A DNA stretch of 64,000 bases from contig CAUEEP010000733.1 in assembly GCA_958450365.1 (NCBI GenBank), forward strand, positions 3,327,001 to 3,391,000. The letters are read 5' to 3'. Below, piece after piece: positions 21,358-33,240 of the stretch. Positions within the stretch are counted from its first letter, which is position 1. The number at the start of each line of letters is the position of its first letter. The notes under the pieces are model-generated. The model had not been told where the DNA came from and searched no databases. It worked only from the letters and a program-made list of their open reading frames with translations. Origin of the DNA: Mesorhabditis belari (taxonomy: Eukaryota > Nematoda > Chromadorea > Rhabditida > Rhabditidae). Position numbers and translations under genes: made by a program.

Positions 21358-22222
21358 CATATATATTATATACTTTGTAGCGATCAAGCAACTGATCTAT
21401 TGCAATTAACAATCGGGGAAATCTAGATTTTGGTTTACATTTTGACTTCTACAACTTCCAAGCCAAGTTGTCTTATTGACAAGTTTAAATCCTTTTAAAA
21501 AGCAGCTGGAAGAAGAAAGATTGGAGGCTTTGGACGAAGGAGTGGAAGGGAATGGAGGAAGGGAATGAAGGGAAAGGGAGGGAAAGAGAATGAAGGAGTG
21601 GAAGGGAATGAAGGGGAAGGGAATGGGTGTTTGCGCGAGTCTTTCTTCAATCTTCTACAGTCATTTCCCTTCGCTCGTCCCCAAAACAACACAAGGCTTG
21701 TGATGGGAAAAGAATTCGAGAAAAAGATGGGAATCGTTTTTGGGGAAAAAGAACCGTATTTGGCCTTCCAACACTACACCGTCAAAACTCCTCTTCTTCT
21801 TCTTTTCTTTTCCAAACTCTCTTCTCAATTGTTTTTTATGTCGAGTACCCGCTTGTTCGGGCTCTAGTCTCGTGTTTTGTCTTTTCAAACCTTTTCCCGG
21901 AAAGGTAGAACGGAAATTTGATGGTTTTTCTTCAAGTTAGCTTGACTTGGCTGGCTTGATTGTCTACATTTGACTCGCTAAATCTAGGTCCTACTTTGTG
22001 TTGTCCTAAAAACACTTACTGGCCCACCTCTTTGTTCATTTCCAGTTCAAAACGCTCTACTATCAGCCAGCAAGTGTGCCAATAGGCATACGAGCACAAA
22101 GTTCAATTTAAATCCCAACCATTTCCCATCCTATTCTTTGCTCTCCACAATTGTCACCGTGCCAACAATCATCTTTTTCCTATATTCAAAAAGCTCTCAA
22201 CTCTTTGATGATTCTAGATTTT

Positions 22223-23100
22223 TGTGTAGATAAAGAGAGCCAACATTTGACAAATCGTGTGAACACAGTTCTCATTCAATCAGCTAGATTCTATTTTCTT
22301 GATGATCATCTCTAATATTTTAAAAGCCTACTCTTTTGAGTGCTTCTTGTCCGACTTTTTGATTCAAATTCTGGATTTCTAGTTAACCTAGAACTGTAAA
22401 ACAAATCTGTAAACCAACTTTCAGTTGATTAGTTACATTCTAGTGTTGTTTGAATCAATTCTTCCAAAGCCAAGCTCTCTTTTACTCATTATTTTATTGA
22501 GTCGACTAATTTCCTTCGATCAATGATCATTTAAAGACAAAAAAAAAAGAGTTTCAGAGCTAAAAGGCTAACAGAGAAGGTATGTTAACAAAGAATAATA
22601 ACGCTTAGCAAGCAAGCCTAAGCCTAAGCCTAAAGAGAGCCAACATTTGACAAATCGTGTGAACACAGTTCTCATTCAATCAGCTAGATTCTATTTTCTT
22701 GATGATCATCTCTAATATTTTTGATCATCTCTAATAAAAGCCTACTCTTTTGAGTGCTTCTTGTCCTTCTTGTCTTCTTGTTTGATTCAATTTCTGGATT
22801 TCTAGTTAACCTAGAACTCAACTTATTTTTATTCTAGTACAACAATTCAAGATTTAAGTGAGTGTGACTACAGATAGCTGATATAACTGTTTTTTTTTGA
22901 AGCTAAAAGATTGAAACAAATCCGCACGCTAATTTTCAGTTGATTAGTTACATTCTAGTGTTGTTTGAATCAATTCTTCTAAAGCCAAGCTCTCTTTTAC
23001 TCATTGTTTTATTGAGTCGACTAATTTCTTTCGATCAATGATCATTTAAAGATAAAAAAAAAGAGTTTCAGAGCTAAAAGGCTAACAGAGAAGGTATGTT
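22223..23100. repeat. Direct tandem duplication of about 0.4 kb
   Basis: Copies at 22,223-22,587 and 22,632-23,100 begin AAAGAGAGCCAACATTTGAC and end GAGAAGGTATGTT. The second contains about 100 extra bases. (GCCTAA) repeats of telomere type lie between them at 22,612-22,636. Confidence 0.9.
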
Positions 23101-23625
23101 GTGAATTTCCCGCTCGTGGAATCGGAAAAGAAGGGAAGGGCTTTGTGTTCACATAGCTGAAAGAGAAGAGAAAAGAGATCGTTTGAGAAGAGAAAAGAAA
23201 AGAAGAAAGAGACACGAAATCGATCGATCGGAACGGTATCCCTGAGGGGAATAGGGAAGGGAAGAGGAAGAGTGAGAAGAGAGGAAAGAGAGAGAAGAGA
23301 GGGGCAGTCACAGACCATGTCCTCCCCTTCACTGACCTGCGCTCCCTTTCCTTCCTTCACCCTTAGCTCCCTGTCTTTTCAAATGTTTTTTTTTTGGATA
23401 TTTGATTCAAATATTTAGTGGTGATCAAGATTTTGAATGAATCGATTCCATTCTTTCATTCTTTCAGACATCTTTCAGTACAAAATTCAATCTTAAAACT
23501 TTTTACAAAACTTTTTCTAAAACTTTGTTAAACAATGTTGCTAACAATGATGTTCAACGATGTTCAATGCTTCCGATGCTATTCTAATTCATCAGATATT
23601 TTGTGGAAAAAAAAAATCTAAAAAA

Positions 23626-24791
23626 TCCAGCCAACCGGATTCGAACCAGTGACCTAAGGATAGCTGAGACTCTACAGTCCTCCGCTCTACCAACGACAGG
23701 AACACAACTACTTACCACCCAGATCGACCCAAAATCACAGGGGAAAGACACACAAAGAAGAATTCTGAAATGCTGCTAAAGCCAGAACAACTGAAAATAA
23801 GGTTCAAAGTTCAAAGTAGCAAACTAAACATTTTGGGACTTGCAGGCACTCTTTAAAGGGAACTCTCACAGGCACCCTCCCAGGTTAGCCGAGGGCCGAG
23901 TGGTTAGGAGCGCGATCTGGTAGTCCGAGTGGCGCTGGTTCGGCCCACCCCAAAAGTTTTCTTTTTGCAAAACCACATAATGTGCGTTCTATTTTTTGGC
24001 TTTCCAAAGTTATTCTGATTTTTTACCATAAAGGGTGGAAAGTCATCCGCGTCGTTCAAAGGTGTCGGCAACATCTCACTCGTTTACCATGATGCCCCTG
24101 ATCTACGCGGATGGACGACCCGTGACAAACTGACAAGATCTACCAACAGTTCCGGGCGCCACGTTTTGTCCCATGTATGCCGAAGCCTGGAAAAGCGCTC
24201 ATTATATTGATGATGTACTTCCTCATTATGTGACACCAGCAACTTTTTGCTGCCCAGGAGATTTGATTGGTGCATGTAATAAGATAAATTGCGAAATATG
24301 CCGACATTCGTTGTGCCTATTGTCTGAAATATTCTGCTTCCTTCATTTTGTCGAATCTTTCCACCGTTGTTGAATTGTTTGTTGTTTATTAGTTTTAAAT
24401 AAAGTTTGTTATCCCACCTTTTATGGTAAAAAAAATCAGAATAAACTTTGAAAAGCGAAAAAAGTAGAACGCACATTATGTGGTTTTGCAAAAAAAACTT
24501 TGGGGGCGAGCCAGCGACACTCGGATTACCAGGTCGCGCTCCTAACCACTCGGCCACTCGGCTAACCTGTGAGAGTGCCTGGAGAGTTCCCTTTAAAGAG
24601 GCCGTGCAAGTCCCAAAAATGTTTAAGTTTAAGCTACTTTGAACTTTGAAACCTTAAATTTCAGTTAGTTCTGGCATTTAGCAGCTAAAAATTTCAGAAA
24701 ATTCTTCTTTTGTGATGATCTTTCCCCCCTGTGATTTTGGAGTCGATCTGAGGTGGTAAGTAGTTGTAGTTCCCTCGTGAGCTATGGCTGG
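23626..24791 (-). pseudogene. tRNA-Tyr gene split by a 1.08-kb insertion
   Basis: Positions 23,626-23,694 are identical to the 3' part of the intact tRNA-Tyr at 16,078, including anticodon, intron, box B and acceptor strand. The remaining 5' 14 bases (CCAGCCATAGCTCA on the minus strand) are at 24,778-24,791. The flank beyond it (AATGG) also matches the intact gene. The insertion splits box A between TAGCTCA and GTTGG, so the gene cannot be transcribed or processed normally. Confidence 0.92.
23695..24777. mobile_element. Palindromic element inserted in tRNA-Tyr, with a tRNA-like head in each arm
   Basis: Inverted arms of about 330 bp (23,695-24,030 and 24,420-24,777) begin with related ends, GACAGGAACACAACTACTTA on the left and CGAGGGAACTACAACTACTT on the right read inward. 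Each arm carries a tRNA-like module with GGCCGAGTGGTTAGGAGCGC and CGCTGG followed by a box B-like TTCG or CTCG. The roughly 390-bp centre has short ORFs but no recognisable transposase. Comparison with the intact tRNA-Tyr shows no duplicated or lost target bases at the junctions. Confidence 0.8.
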
Positions 24792-24899
24792 AATGGTTGG
24801 CTGCGAAAAAATGTGGCTCAAGAATTGATCTGAATGATATCTAAGTTGTTTTCTGTTACAGCTTTACAGCACACATTTTTGCCTTTTTAAAGTGAGCTA

Positions 24900-25155
24900 G
24901 ATTTTTGAGCAAGTGCAAGAGCAAGTGAGCTAGCTTGAGCAAGTGAGCTAGAGCAAGTGAGCTAGCTTGAGCAAGTGAGCTAGCTTGAGCAAGTGAGCTA
25001 GATTGAGCAAGTGAGCTAGATTGAGCAAGTGAGCTAGGTTGAGCAAGTGAGCTAGATTGAGCAAGTGAGCTAGATTGAGCAAGTGAGCTAGAGCAAGTGA
25101 GCTAGATTGAGCAAGTGAGCTAGATTGAGCAAGTGAGCTAGAGCAAGTGAGCTAG
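24900..25155. repeat. GAGCAAGTGAGCTAGATT minisatellite
   Basis: About 14 copies of an 18-bp unit, alternating with a 12-bp short form (GAGCAAGTGAGCTA). Confidence 0.92.
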
Positions 25156-25393
25156 ACTTTTGATTAGCATTGAGTAATCGAATTCAGTTTGACCTTTAAA
25201 ACCAAGCGGCCAGGAAACACCTTAAATATTCTACTAATCCCATATCGTAATCCTTTCAAATTTCGATCAAAACAGTTCCCCCCTTCTCCATCCTGACCCA
25301 TCCCTTTTTGGTGTGATCCCTTTTTTTCTCCTCGTCCTTGCCCCTTTCCTCTTCTACAGACTCCACAAAAATCCTTCTCTTCATTTTTTTTCA

Positions 25394-26157
25394 CTCAAAA
25401 GCTACTCAACTCCACACACACAGCTGTTGTTCTTTTTCTTGTTCGTCTTTCGTCTTCCTGTCTTTAATTTTCCATTAGTTTAGCTAAAATAATCTAGCAA
25501 TTGACTTGATTTATGCTAAAAAGTTAAAAAGATAAATTGAACAATTTCTGATATAAGACTCAAAGACTTAAGATTAATTTGAGATTGACATCTTTACCAA
25601 TCTTTAGATTTATCAGTTTAACTTTTCAAACATGTTCCCTAGAATCCCTAGAATTTATCGCTCTCCATCACTCTTTGCAATTTCCTTTCCTTATCACTTC
25701 TAGAGGCCGGATCATTCTGAAAGTTGCTCTAAACAACTTCACAAAGCTACCTTAAAGAATCAGTCCTAAGGAGGTATCCTTAGGACTGATTCTCATTAAA
25801 ACCAAATTATCGCTGAGTGTATTAGATAACCACTCAAAAGTTACTCAACTACACACACACAGCTGTTGTTCGTCTTTTGTTTTTCTATCTTCAATTTTCC
25901 ATTAATTTAGCTAGATACAGCAATTGACTTGATTTATATTAAAATTACAGTTAAAAAGATAAATTGAACAATTTCTTATATAAGGCTCAAAGGCTTAAGA
26001 TTAATTTAAGATTGACACCAATCTTTAGATTTATCTATCAGTTTAACTTTTCAATAAAGTTCCCTATAATCCTTAGAATCCCTAGAATTTATCGCTCTCC
26101 ATCACTCTTTGCAATCTCCTTCCTCTTTTCCTTTTCTTATCACTTCTAGAGGCCGGA
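25394..26157. repeat. Direct duplication of about 320 bp with a hairpin spacer
   Basis: 25,394-25,714 and 25,832-26,157 are homologous (both start with CTACTCAACT-type sequence and end CACTTCTAGAGGCCGGAT). The spacer contains AGAATCAGTCCTAAG facing its inverse across 7 bases, and belongs to a dispersed repeat (CTAAACAACTTC.CAAAGCTACC) also found at 29,812-29,880 and 30,165-30,260. Confidence 0.88.
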
Positions 26158-27504
26158 TTCCTTTCTTTGGCATTCCTTTGTCACTCACAAAAATTTCTTC
26201 TCTTCCTATGTAACTAGATTGATCATTTCAGAGTTTACATGACTCAATTCAGCTTTTATTCTTAATCTTTTCTTGAAATTTAGAAGAATTCCCCCAAAAA
26301 TGGAAATGTTTTGGTGATCGTTCGTTGAAACAGACAAAACAGTTCTCTTTTCGAAGATTTTGATGGTGACATTGCTTTCTTTTTGCTTTCTTTTTCCCCT
26401 TTTCATCAAACTTTCAAATGACAAATCACTGATTCAAATCGAAACATTTAACATTGCCAATTCGTTTTTCGTTTTCGACTTCTTCAAATGCCTAATGACA
26501 AGCTTTTGGGAATTCAATTGTCTATTTTGAATTAATATTGTTATAGCTGATTGATAAGAGCTTAACAGTCCGGTACTCCGGTTATAGATTATGATACAAT
26601 ACATCCACAAAGATTCATCTCGGTGAAGCATCCCCATCCGAGTCTTCTCGGATATAGCTTTTCGTTCTGATGATGATGACTGATCAATTCAGCACTCTAC
26701 TTCACTGAACATCACTGAACAAGCACTGACAACTAGTGACGGGTAATTATCCGTCACAAGTTGTCAGCTTCTTGCTTAACCGAGTTGACTCTATGTGGAT
26801 GTATAACTGACAAGTACTAACAGTTCTATCATTGTGCGTGAAGTACAAAGTCCAGATCGTTTCCCTGTAAATCTCTTCTGGGCAAAGGGCTTATCATTTC
26901 TGATTCTAAGGTACTTTAAAGGTTGAATCTAATATATATCTAAACGATGAATAAGTCAACCAGTCAGTCAAGATTGAGTCAGGGGACTTTTGTAGACAAA
27001 AGGTCAGGAAATATTGATTATTAGACATCATAGACACTCTATCGGTACTTATCTGGTACTTTAGATAGCTATGGAGTACTAAAACAGATTATTCTATTAT
27101 ATTTTAGAGATATATTATAGATTATTTTATGATTATAGAATAGATTAGGGTAGTTTTAAAGAGAAAGAAGCACTAAGATCCCAAACGAGAGTCCTTTTTT
27201 GTCTTTTTTTTGTTGAGCTGATCCTAGCCTCGTTTCCCTATTACTTCCCTCTATTTCTCTTCATTCTTTTCTTCCAATTTCTCCCCCTCTAAATCTTGAA
27301 CGTTTTACGAGGAAAACACGCACAATTCGCCTCTTTCCGCACACAAAAAAAAACGAGTAAATCTGCTCGTTCTTTCCCTTTTTTTTGCCTTCACTGAATC
27401 CTAATCTAAAATTGCGATGATGATTGAGAGGAAAAGAATTGGTGGAATGATTTGAGAGCTCGTATTTTACATTGTAAACATTAGTTGTGTGTTCCTAAAA
27501 AAAA

Positions 27505-27709
27505 AAGATACTTTATTCAACATGAATAAGTGGATACAACACAACGGAGGACACAATTTTTACCCCTACAATGTAGTTAAGAAAAAACCCAACTTAATGG
27601 GAAAAAGAACACACACTTGATTTCGCCAGCGGGATCGAACCCTGGATCTTCCGATTGGGAGAGAAGATTCCTAACCAGTCGGCCAACTGGTCAACTTGCG
27701 GTTCCTTGC
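27505..27709 (-). mobile_element. tRNA-headed SINE-like element, family shared with 55,076
   Basis: On the minus strand the head has box A-like TTGGCCGACTGGTTAGGA and box B GGTTCGATCCC. The body contains TTCTTTTTCCCATTAAG, GGGTTTTTTCTTAACTACAT, TCCTCCGTTGT and GAATAAAGTATC, then a T run. The same body follows the tRNA-like head at 55,631. TAAACATTAGTTGTGT (27,476) and TAAACATTAGCTGTGT (28,184) flank a larger region that includes this element. Confidence 0.7.
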
Positions 27710-27869
27710 GCGTAATGCGTTTTTTAAAACGCATACTTGGCAAAAAAATTACCGTATTTTTAATTGTTGTTGTTGTAATTGTTGCAAAATTGTTGCAAAA
27801 AAAGATGGTCGCAAAAATGACGAGCCCCGCATTATATATGACACTTTTTAAAGATACTCAGCTGTTTAA

Positions 27870-28598
27870 CTGATTTGGTGGCAATCGCTGTGAGTCATTG
27901 ATTTGGAAATTCCCTTCCAATGTAATGATATTCAATTTACTCGTCGTGTAAAGAGGATTTACTCGTAGTTACTCGACGAAAAAACATCGATTAATCGAGT
28001 AAAAGATAATCATTTAAATTTTACTCGAGTTTCCCACCAAAACAGCAAGGCTTACACAAAGTAAGCCTTACACAAAGTAAGCCTTATACAAAGTAAGCCT
28101 TGCACAAAGTAAGCCTTGCTGTTTTCCCCCGCGGACACGCTAAATTTTCAAAAACTATCTTACTCGCAAGGAACACACTCTAGTAAACATTAGCTGTGTA
28201 CTTTGTACTTAAAAATTGTAACATATTCTTTCTGGCATAACTTGACGGCATTACCGTAATTTTCTTAGAACTTATGTTCATTTTGAGAGCCGCTTAGGTC
28301 ACTATAAAGTTTTTAAACCCTAAACGAATCCTTTCTGGTAAGCCTTTATTTTTTGTAGCCTTTTTTTGTGCTTAATTGAGTGTGCCAGGAAAGTGTTTTT
28401 ATACAAAGGAAGCCTTGCCGTTTTCCCCCGCGGACACGCTAAACTTTCAAAAACTATCTCTTGTCAACAAATTTTCTTCGTTTCCCCGACTTTTTTCAAT
28501 CTATTTGATAAGACGAAAATCTTTTTTTATTGTAAAAAATGAAGATTATTCTTTGAGGGAATGTCAATGACTCACAGCGATTGCCACTTTGAAATCAA
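27870..28598. mobile_element. Inverted-repeat element with GGCAATCGCTGTGAGTCATT ends
   Basis: The left end carries GGCAATCGCTGTGAGTCATT (27,880) and the right end its inverse (28,568-28,587). Inside, a GCCTTGCTGTTTTCCCCCGC-type segment followed by GGACACGCTAAA occurs twice in direct orientation (28,115 and 28,415). Non-coding. Confidence 0.65.
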
Positions 28599-28669
28599 CG
28601 AAGATTTTTTCTATGATTTGAATCGCAATAAGCACTATATTATTGGGGAATTTTGTTTGATAAATAATA

Positions 28670-29019
28670 GGTTGATGCATAAGTCTTTTCGTTTTTTTCG
28701 TTTTTTCTGTTAAAAAGTAACAAATTCACCAATTAATCTATAGTTTGCTCTATAAAAAAAGTGTTTTTTTTGTTCAATTTGCATCTTTTTAAATGAATTT
28801 CGGTTCACTTTCAAGCAAATTCGAGAGTGAAAAACGCCTTTTTCGTAAAAATCTATAAAAAACTCTACGGAAAAATTGGCTGAATGAATTTCTCTGAAAT
28901 TTTGGCGAAATATCAAACGTTTTTTTTCTCTATCTTTTATCTATTGACACGAAGATAGGTTTTCTTTAGCTAAGGTGTCTAAACCGCTCAGGCTCAGGCT
29001 CAGGCTTAGGCTGAGGCTT

Positions 29020-29060
<41 letters not shown>

Positions 29061-29513
29061 AAACCGCATCATCGAGTTAGCCCTTTTTGACTACCCGACT
29101 TCATACTCTCAAGAAAATCCAGGCATTCAATATTTTTAAACCCGTTTTAATGTTATTTTGCTAGAAAAATAATTGCTTTTTCTAATGAAATCAACCGTAG
29201 TTTAATTCGGTGCATTTGTTGGCTTGAAGGGCCCAGAAAGGGAAGGGTCTGTGGTCGACCCCGTCCGATCTGCCAAGTTGAGCAACGTCGGCGCGGGTTA
29301 GTCGTGGGTTCGACTCCCATGGGTTCCCCTCCGAGCGCCCCAGCCCGGCCATCGGAGTATCATCGGCTACGACAACTACACTTCTGCCTTAGTAAATGTG
29401 GAAGCAGGTTGTGATCTGCGCTAAGTGCGAAGACAGATCAAATCGTTATTATTATTATTATTATTGGCTTGAAACGGCAGACGAAAAGGAACAAAAACAC
29501 TTATGCATCAACC
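28670..29513. mobile_element. Non-autonomous mariner-type element, copy 1, carrying a 5S-SINE
   Basis: Ends GGTTGATGCATAAGT and the inverse ACTTATGCATCAACC, flanked by TA. Apart from the SINE at 29,229-29,463 and a (GAGCCT)n expansion at 28,990-29,065 it matches the 516-bp copy at 58,031-58,546. No transposase frame. Confidence 0.88.
29229..29463 (+). mobile_element. 5S-rRNA-derived SINE, copy A
   Basis: The head contains CCCCGTCCGATCTGCCAAGT followed by TGAGCAACGTCGG and GGGTTAGT, which tracks the middle of eukaryotic 5S rRNA including box A of its internal promoter. Right after it is GGTTCGACTCC, a perfect tRNA-type box B. The body has GCCCCAGCCCGGCCATCGGA and ends in a (TTA)n tail. The 10-bp target duplication TTGGCTTGAA lies at 29,219-29,228 and 29,464-29,473. 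It differs from copy B (52,529) at about three positions outside the tail, so copies moved recently. Not a functional 5S gene: it lacks the paired 5' and 3' ends. Confidence 0.9.
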
Positions 29514-29896
29514 TAATAGAATAATGTAATCTAGAATATTTCTCAATCATTTTACTATAAAATTCCTGAGTTCTGTTCCATAAAAAGGCTGGATTCGAAT
29601 CAGAAAACTCAGATTTTTTTTTTGAAGTTAGATTTGTATTTGGTTATTCTGTAAATGTTGAACTTAAAAAGCTTTTAGAATCTTATAAAAGTATAGCTTT
29701 TTATCCAGAATGAATATTTAGTTCCTATTTAGTTCCTTTGTAGTTCCTTTATAGTTCCTATTTAGTTCCAAGTCCAAGTCCTATAAGTCCAAGACCAATT
29801 CGACCTATATCATTCTGAAAGTTACTCTAAACAACTTCGCAAAGCTACCTTAAAAGGAGGGGTCCTTAGAACTGATACTCATTAACCAATTCGACC

Positions 29897-30160
29897 TACC
29901 GTAAATACTGTAATAGCACCCCCCTCGTACAGTCGCGTAGTCGCAAAAGTTTTTTTAGTATTTCATTTTTTCAAAGCGCCTGTACTTTCAAAAAATGTGT
30001 CTTTGGTATCAAAAAATAGCCCTGAATTTCAGCTATTTTTTGATACCTAAACGCGCATTATAGCATAAACCAGTGTCGAGAAAAACTTGTTCAAAGCTAG
30101 ACTACGCAACACTCCGCACCGTCATTATGGGAGGGGGGTACAATTACAGTATTTACGGTA
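29897..30160. mobile_element. MITE, TACCGTAAATACTGTAATAG type, copy 2
   Basis: Same termini and inner sequence as 13,160-13,552 but shorter (264 bp), with one deleted block. It is inserted between two copies of the dispersed CTAAACAACTTC repeat. Confidence 0.92.
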
Positions 30161-30890
30161 TATCATTTTGAAAGTTTTTGAAAGTCTAAACAACTCCACA
30201 AAGCTACCATAAAGGAGGTGTCCTTAGGACTGATTCTCATTAAAACCAAATTAAAACCTTTTAAACTGTGTATTAGATAACAGTTTAAAAGGATTTACAA
30301 CTAAATATCTTCTTTTTCATATTCATCAAACCCTGCCAAAGTGTTTTTTATCCCTTTCTTGTTTCTAAAATATAGCATCTAAGCAATTAGTGCGGTCATT
30401 TGTCGATGTTTTTGGGCCGTTCCCCATCTCTTTTCTTTTCCCTTTCTTTTCCCTTTCTTTTCCCTTTCTTTTCCCTTTCTTTTCTCTTTCCCCATTTCGA
30501 TCAACTGTTCCTTTCCATACATTTCCCAATCGAAATCCTCCTTTTCCCATTCATCGATTTGAATTCCCCGCCTTTTTTCTCCATTCAATTTTCTCTTTTT
30601 CTCTCTTTCATCCCACATAATCCTCGTGTTTTTAAACAAATTTTTTTTTGTTCGAACAGCTTTTTAAGAATATTAAGCAGCTTTTTGTTGAAAAGTGACT
30701 TGTAGTTTCTATTTGCTTTTTCATTCAAAACATTTCTCAAAAGCATAAAACAATCAGCAACTCTTCTTACAGTTTGGATTCGTTTCTTTTATTATTCAAG
30801 AATCTTGAAATCAAAGTCTCAAAACCAGAAATGAGATCAGAAGTAATCTAGAAGCCAAGTCTAAGTTAGCTAAATCTTACAGTAGTTCAA

Positions 30891-31165
30891 ATTTCTTATC
30901 ACTCTACAGAATCAGTATTCATAAGTGTCATATGCCATGTGAAATCACTGGTTTTCACTGGTTTTCTTGTTTTTCCATCGAATCCAATGATCCACATTGA
31001 TTTGATTATTAAAGGAATAATTATTAAAGAAATAATTATTAAAGGAATAATCAAATCAATGTGGATCATTGGATTCGATGGAAAAACAAGAAAACCAGTG
31101 AAAATCAGTGATTTCACATGGCATATGACACTTATGAATACTGATTCTGTAGAGTGATAAGAAAT
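30891..31165. repeat. 275-bp near-perfect palindrome
   Basis: Arms of about 117 bp (ATTTCTTATCACTCTACAGA inward) pair almost perfectly around an AT-rich centre of ATTAAAGGAATAATT units. Both strands therefore contain nearly the same 72-residue ORF, which is a by-product of the symmetry. Confidence 0.93.
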
Positions 31166-32299
31166 CTGATTAAAGGAATCAGCTCATCAATCTCACCAAT
31201 CATCCTCTCATCACAAGAAGCCATTTTGCCGAAAGCGAAAGATTCGCATATTTTTAAGTGATTCACCTGGTATCGGTCGATTGGGGAAAAGGAAAAAATG
31301 GAGGCGAATAAAATCGCCTCGACTTTTTTTTTTTGCTGACTCAATCCCAAACAAACTGGCCGATATTCAGAAAGACCAAATCTTTTTTTGACAAATCATA
31401 CATTGCAAAGTTTTTCTTTCAAGCCTTTAGGCAAAAATAGTTGCACTTTTACTTCTCTTTGGTCATTTTTTTCGTTCACAGTCGTGTCACCAAGTGACAC
31501 CGAGATTTTATGAGTTTCCGTGCTTTCGATAAATGTTGGAGTTTCGGGTTTTGGTGGAAATTGGTTTTTGAGATAAACAGTTCAGCTACAGTGGCTTTAG
31601 CTACAGTTGGGTTTAGCTACAGTTGACTTTAGCTACAGTTGACTCTAGCTACAGTAGGCTTTAGCTACAGTTAGTACAAGTACAAGTACTCTTGATGTGT
31701 ACTTTAAGCTCTCTTTGAAAATCCAAGCTTTCTGACGCACTGAAATTTTTCAGTTCTCGTCTGGATTGACAAGAAAACAGAAGAATTCGCTAAACGAGTT
31801 GCGTTGTTAAAGTTGAGCATAAAGTACACAAGTACAAAGTACAAAGAAATTCCATAATAAGAAAAGAACAAGATCAAATCCTTTTCATCCTTAACTTCTC
31901 AATCTAAACCTCTATAAAAACTGAATCGAATCGCAAAATCGGTGTCTTTCCCTTGGTCGTTCAAACATTGAATGACGATAAATCCCACTCACAAACACAA
32001 CCAATCTGTCTGTTTGTTAGGCCAAGAAAAGGGAAAAATGTGTGAAAAACGGCTGGTCACGATCAGTTTTCCTTTCATGGGACGAAGCTTTTTTGAAGAT
32101 TTGAAAATCGAATCTTTCATAAGCTTCTTGAACTCACCAATACCATAGTAATCACAAGAATTAGCCTTTTACCTAAATGCCATTCACCCAGTTCAGTTAT
32201 AAATCGAAAATTGACTCACCCAACCATTTATCTAATCGATTACTATTCAATTACTCTTTTCTCTTCTCGTCAATTCTTCTTTCCCCCAATTCTTTTCAC

Positions 32300-33240
32300 C
32301 TTTTCAGGTGTATTCATCTCTAAAATGTTTGCTGGTATGTGAATGGGCTTCGATTTAGAAGTGAAATGATTCTAAGAAGTGATTCTATAAGTGTCCATCT
32401 TTAGTCCATCTTTAATCCATCTTTATCAATGCTAGAAAGTGCAGCTGATTGTTTTGACTCTTTTCTCTTCAATTCAATTCTTCTTCCCCCCCTTCTTTTC
32501 ACCTTTCCAGGTGTATTCATCTCTAAAAGGTTTGCTGGTATGTGAATGCCCTCGAAAAATGCCATAAAATGCAAAATAGGCTCCACTTTTGTGAAAATGG
32601 GAAACGAACACATATCAAAGTCGACTCAGAACCAGCAAACATTCCTTTTCTTCTCAAAAAAAAGCTTTTAGGGCTTTTCTGAAATGACTCTTTCAAATGA
32701 AATTATCGCCACTCGCCTCTCTTCGCTTTTGGTTTATGGTTTTGGTATTTTTTTGGAGGGGAAAGGAGCTGAATTGAAGCTGATAGTGATAGCAAATGGG
32801 GACAAAGACTTGTGTTTGTTTTTAAGGAACTTTTTTGTTTCCTCAAATCTTTTCGTATTATTAGGTACATTTTATGATGCTTGTAAGCAGGTTTTAAGCA
32901 AATGTTAAGCAATTGTTGCAATTGTTGAGCAATCATTGGTCTTTATCGGTCACTTCTCTGCATCAGAGTTCTCTAGATCTAGACCTCGATTGTTTTCAAA
33001 TCAAGAAAACTGTTCTCTAGATCATTTTTGATCTAGAGATTAAAAAAAACCTTTTCTTTAACAGTTAATACAAGAATATAAACAATTAGCTAAATATTTA
33101 AAGATGAAAAGAAGTGATTTAGAAATGAAATGATTCTAAGAAGTGATTCTATAAGTGATTCCATCTTTAGTCCATCTTTAGTCCATCTTTAGTCCATATT
33201 TAGTCCATATTTAGTCCATCTTTATCAATGCTAGAAAATG
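32300..33240. repeat. Dispersed short duplications and GTCCATCTTTA repeats
   Basis: GTGTATTCATCTCTAAAA (32,309 and 32,511) and ATGATTCTAAGAAGTGATTC (32,367 and 33,129) each occur twice. TAGTCCATCTTTAG units are tandem at 33,168-33,225, with CATCTTTATCAATGCTAGAAA downstream of two copies. Confidence 0.8.

Noticed and set aside
24084..24642. A 157-residue minus-strand ORF and a 64-residue plus-strand ORF
   Set aside because: They read through tRNA-like modules and the palindromic arms of the element in tRNA-Tyr; no recognisable domain.
29229..29463. Functional 5S rRNA gene
   Set aside because: Only the central part resembles 5S rRNA, the paired ends are missing, and the unit has target duplications and a repeat tail.
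30899..31157. Two nearly identical 72-residue ORFs on opposite strands
   Set aside because: A consequence of the palindrome at 30,891-31,165.
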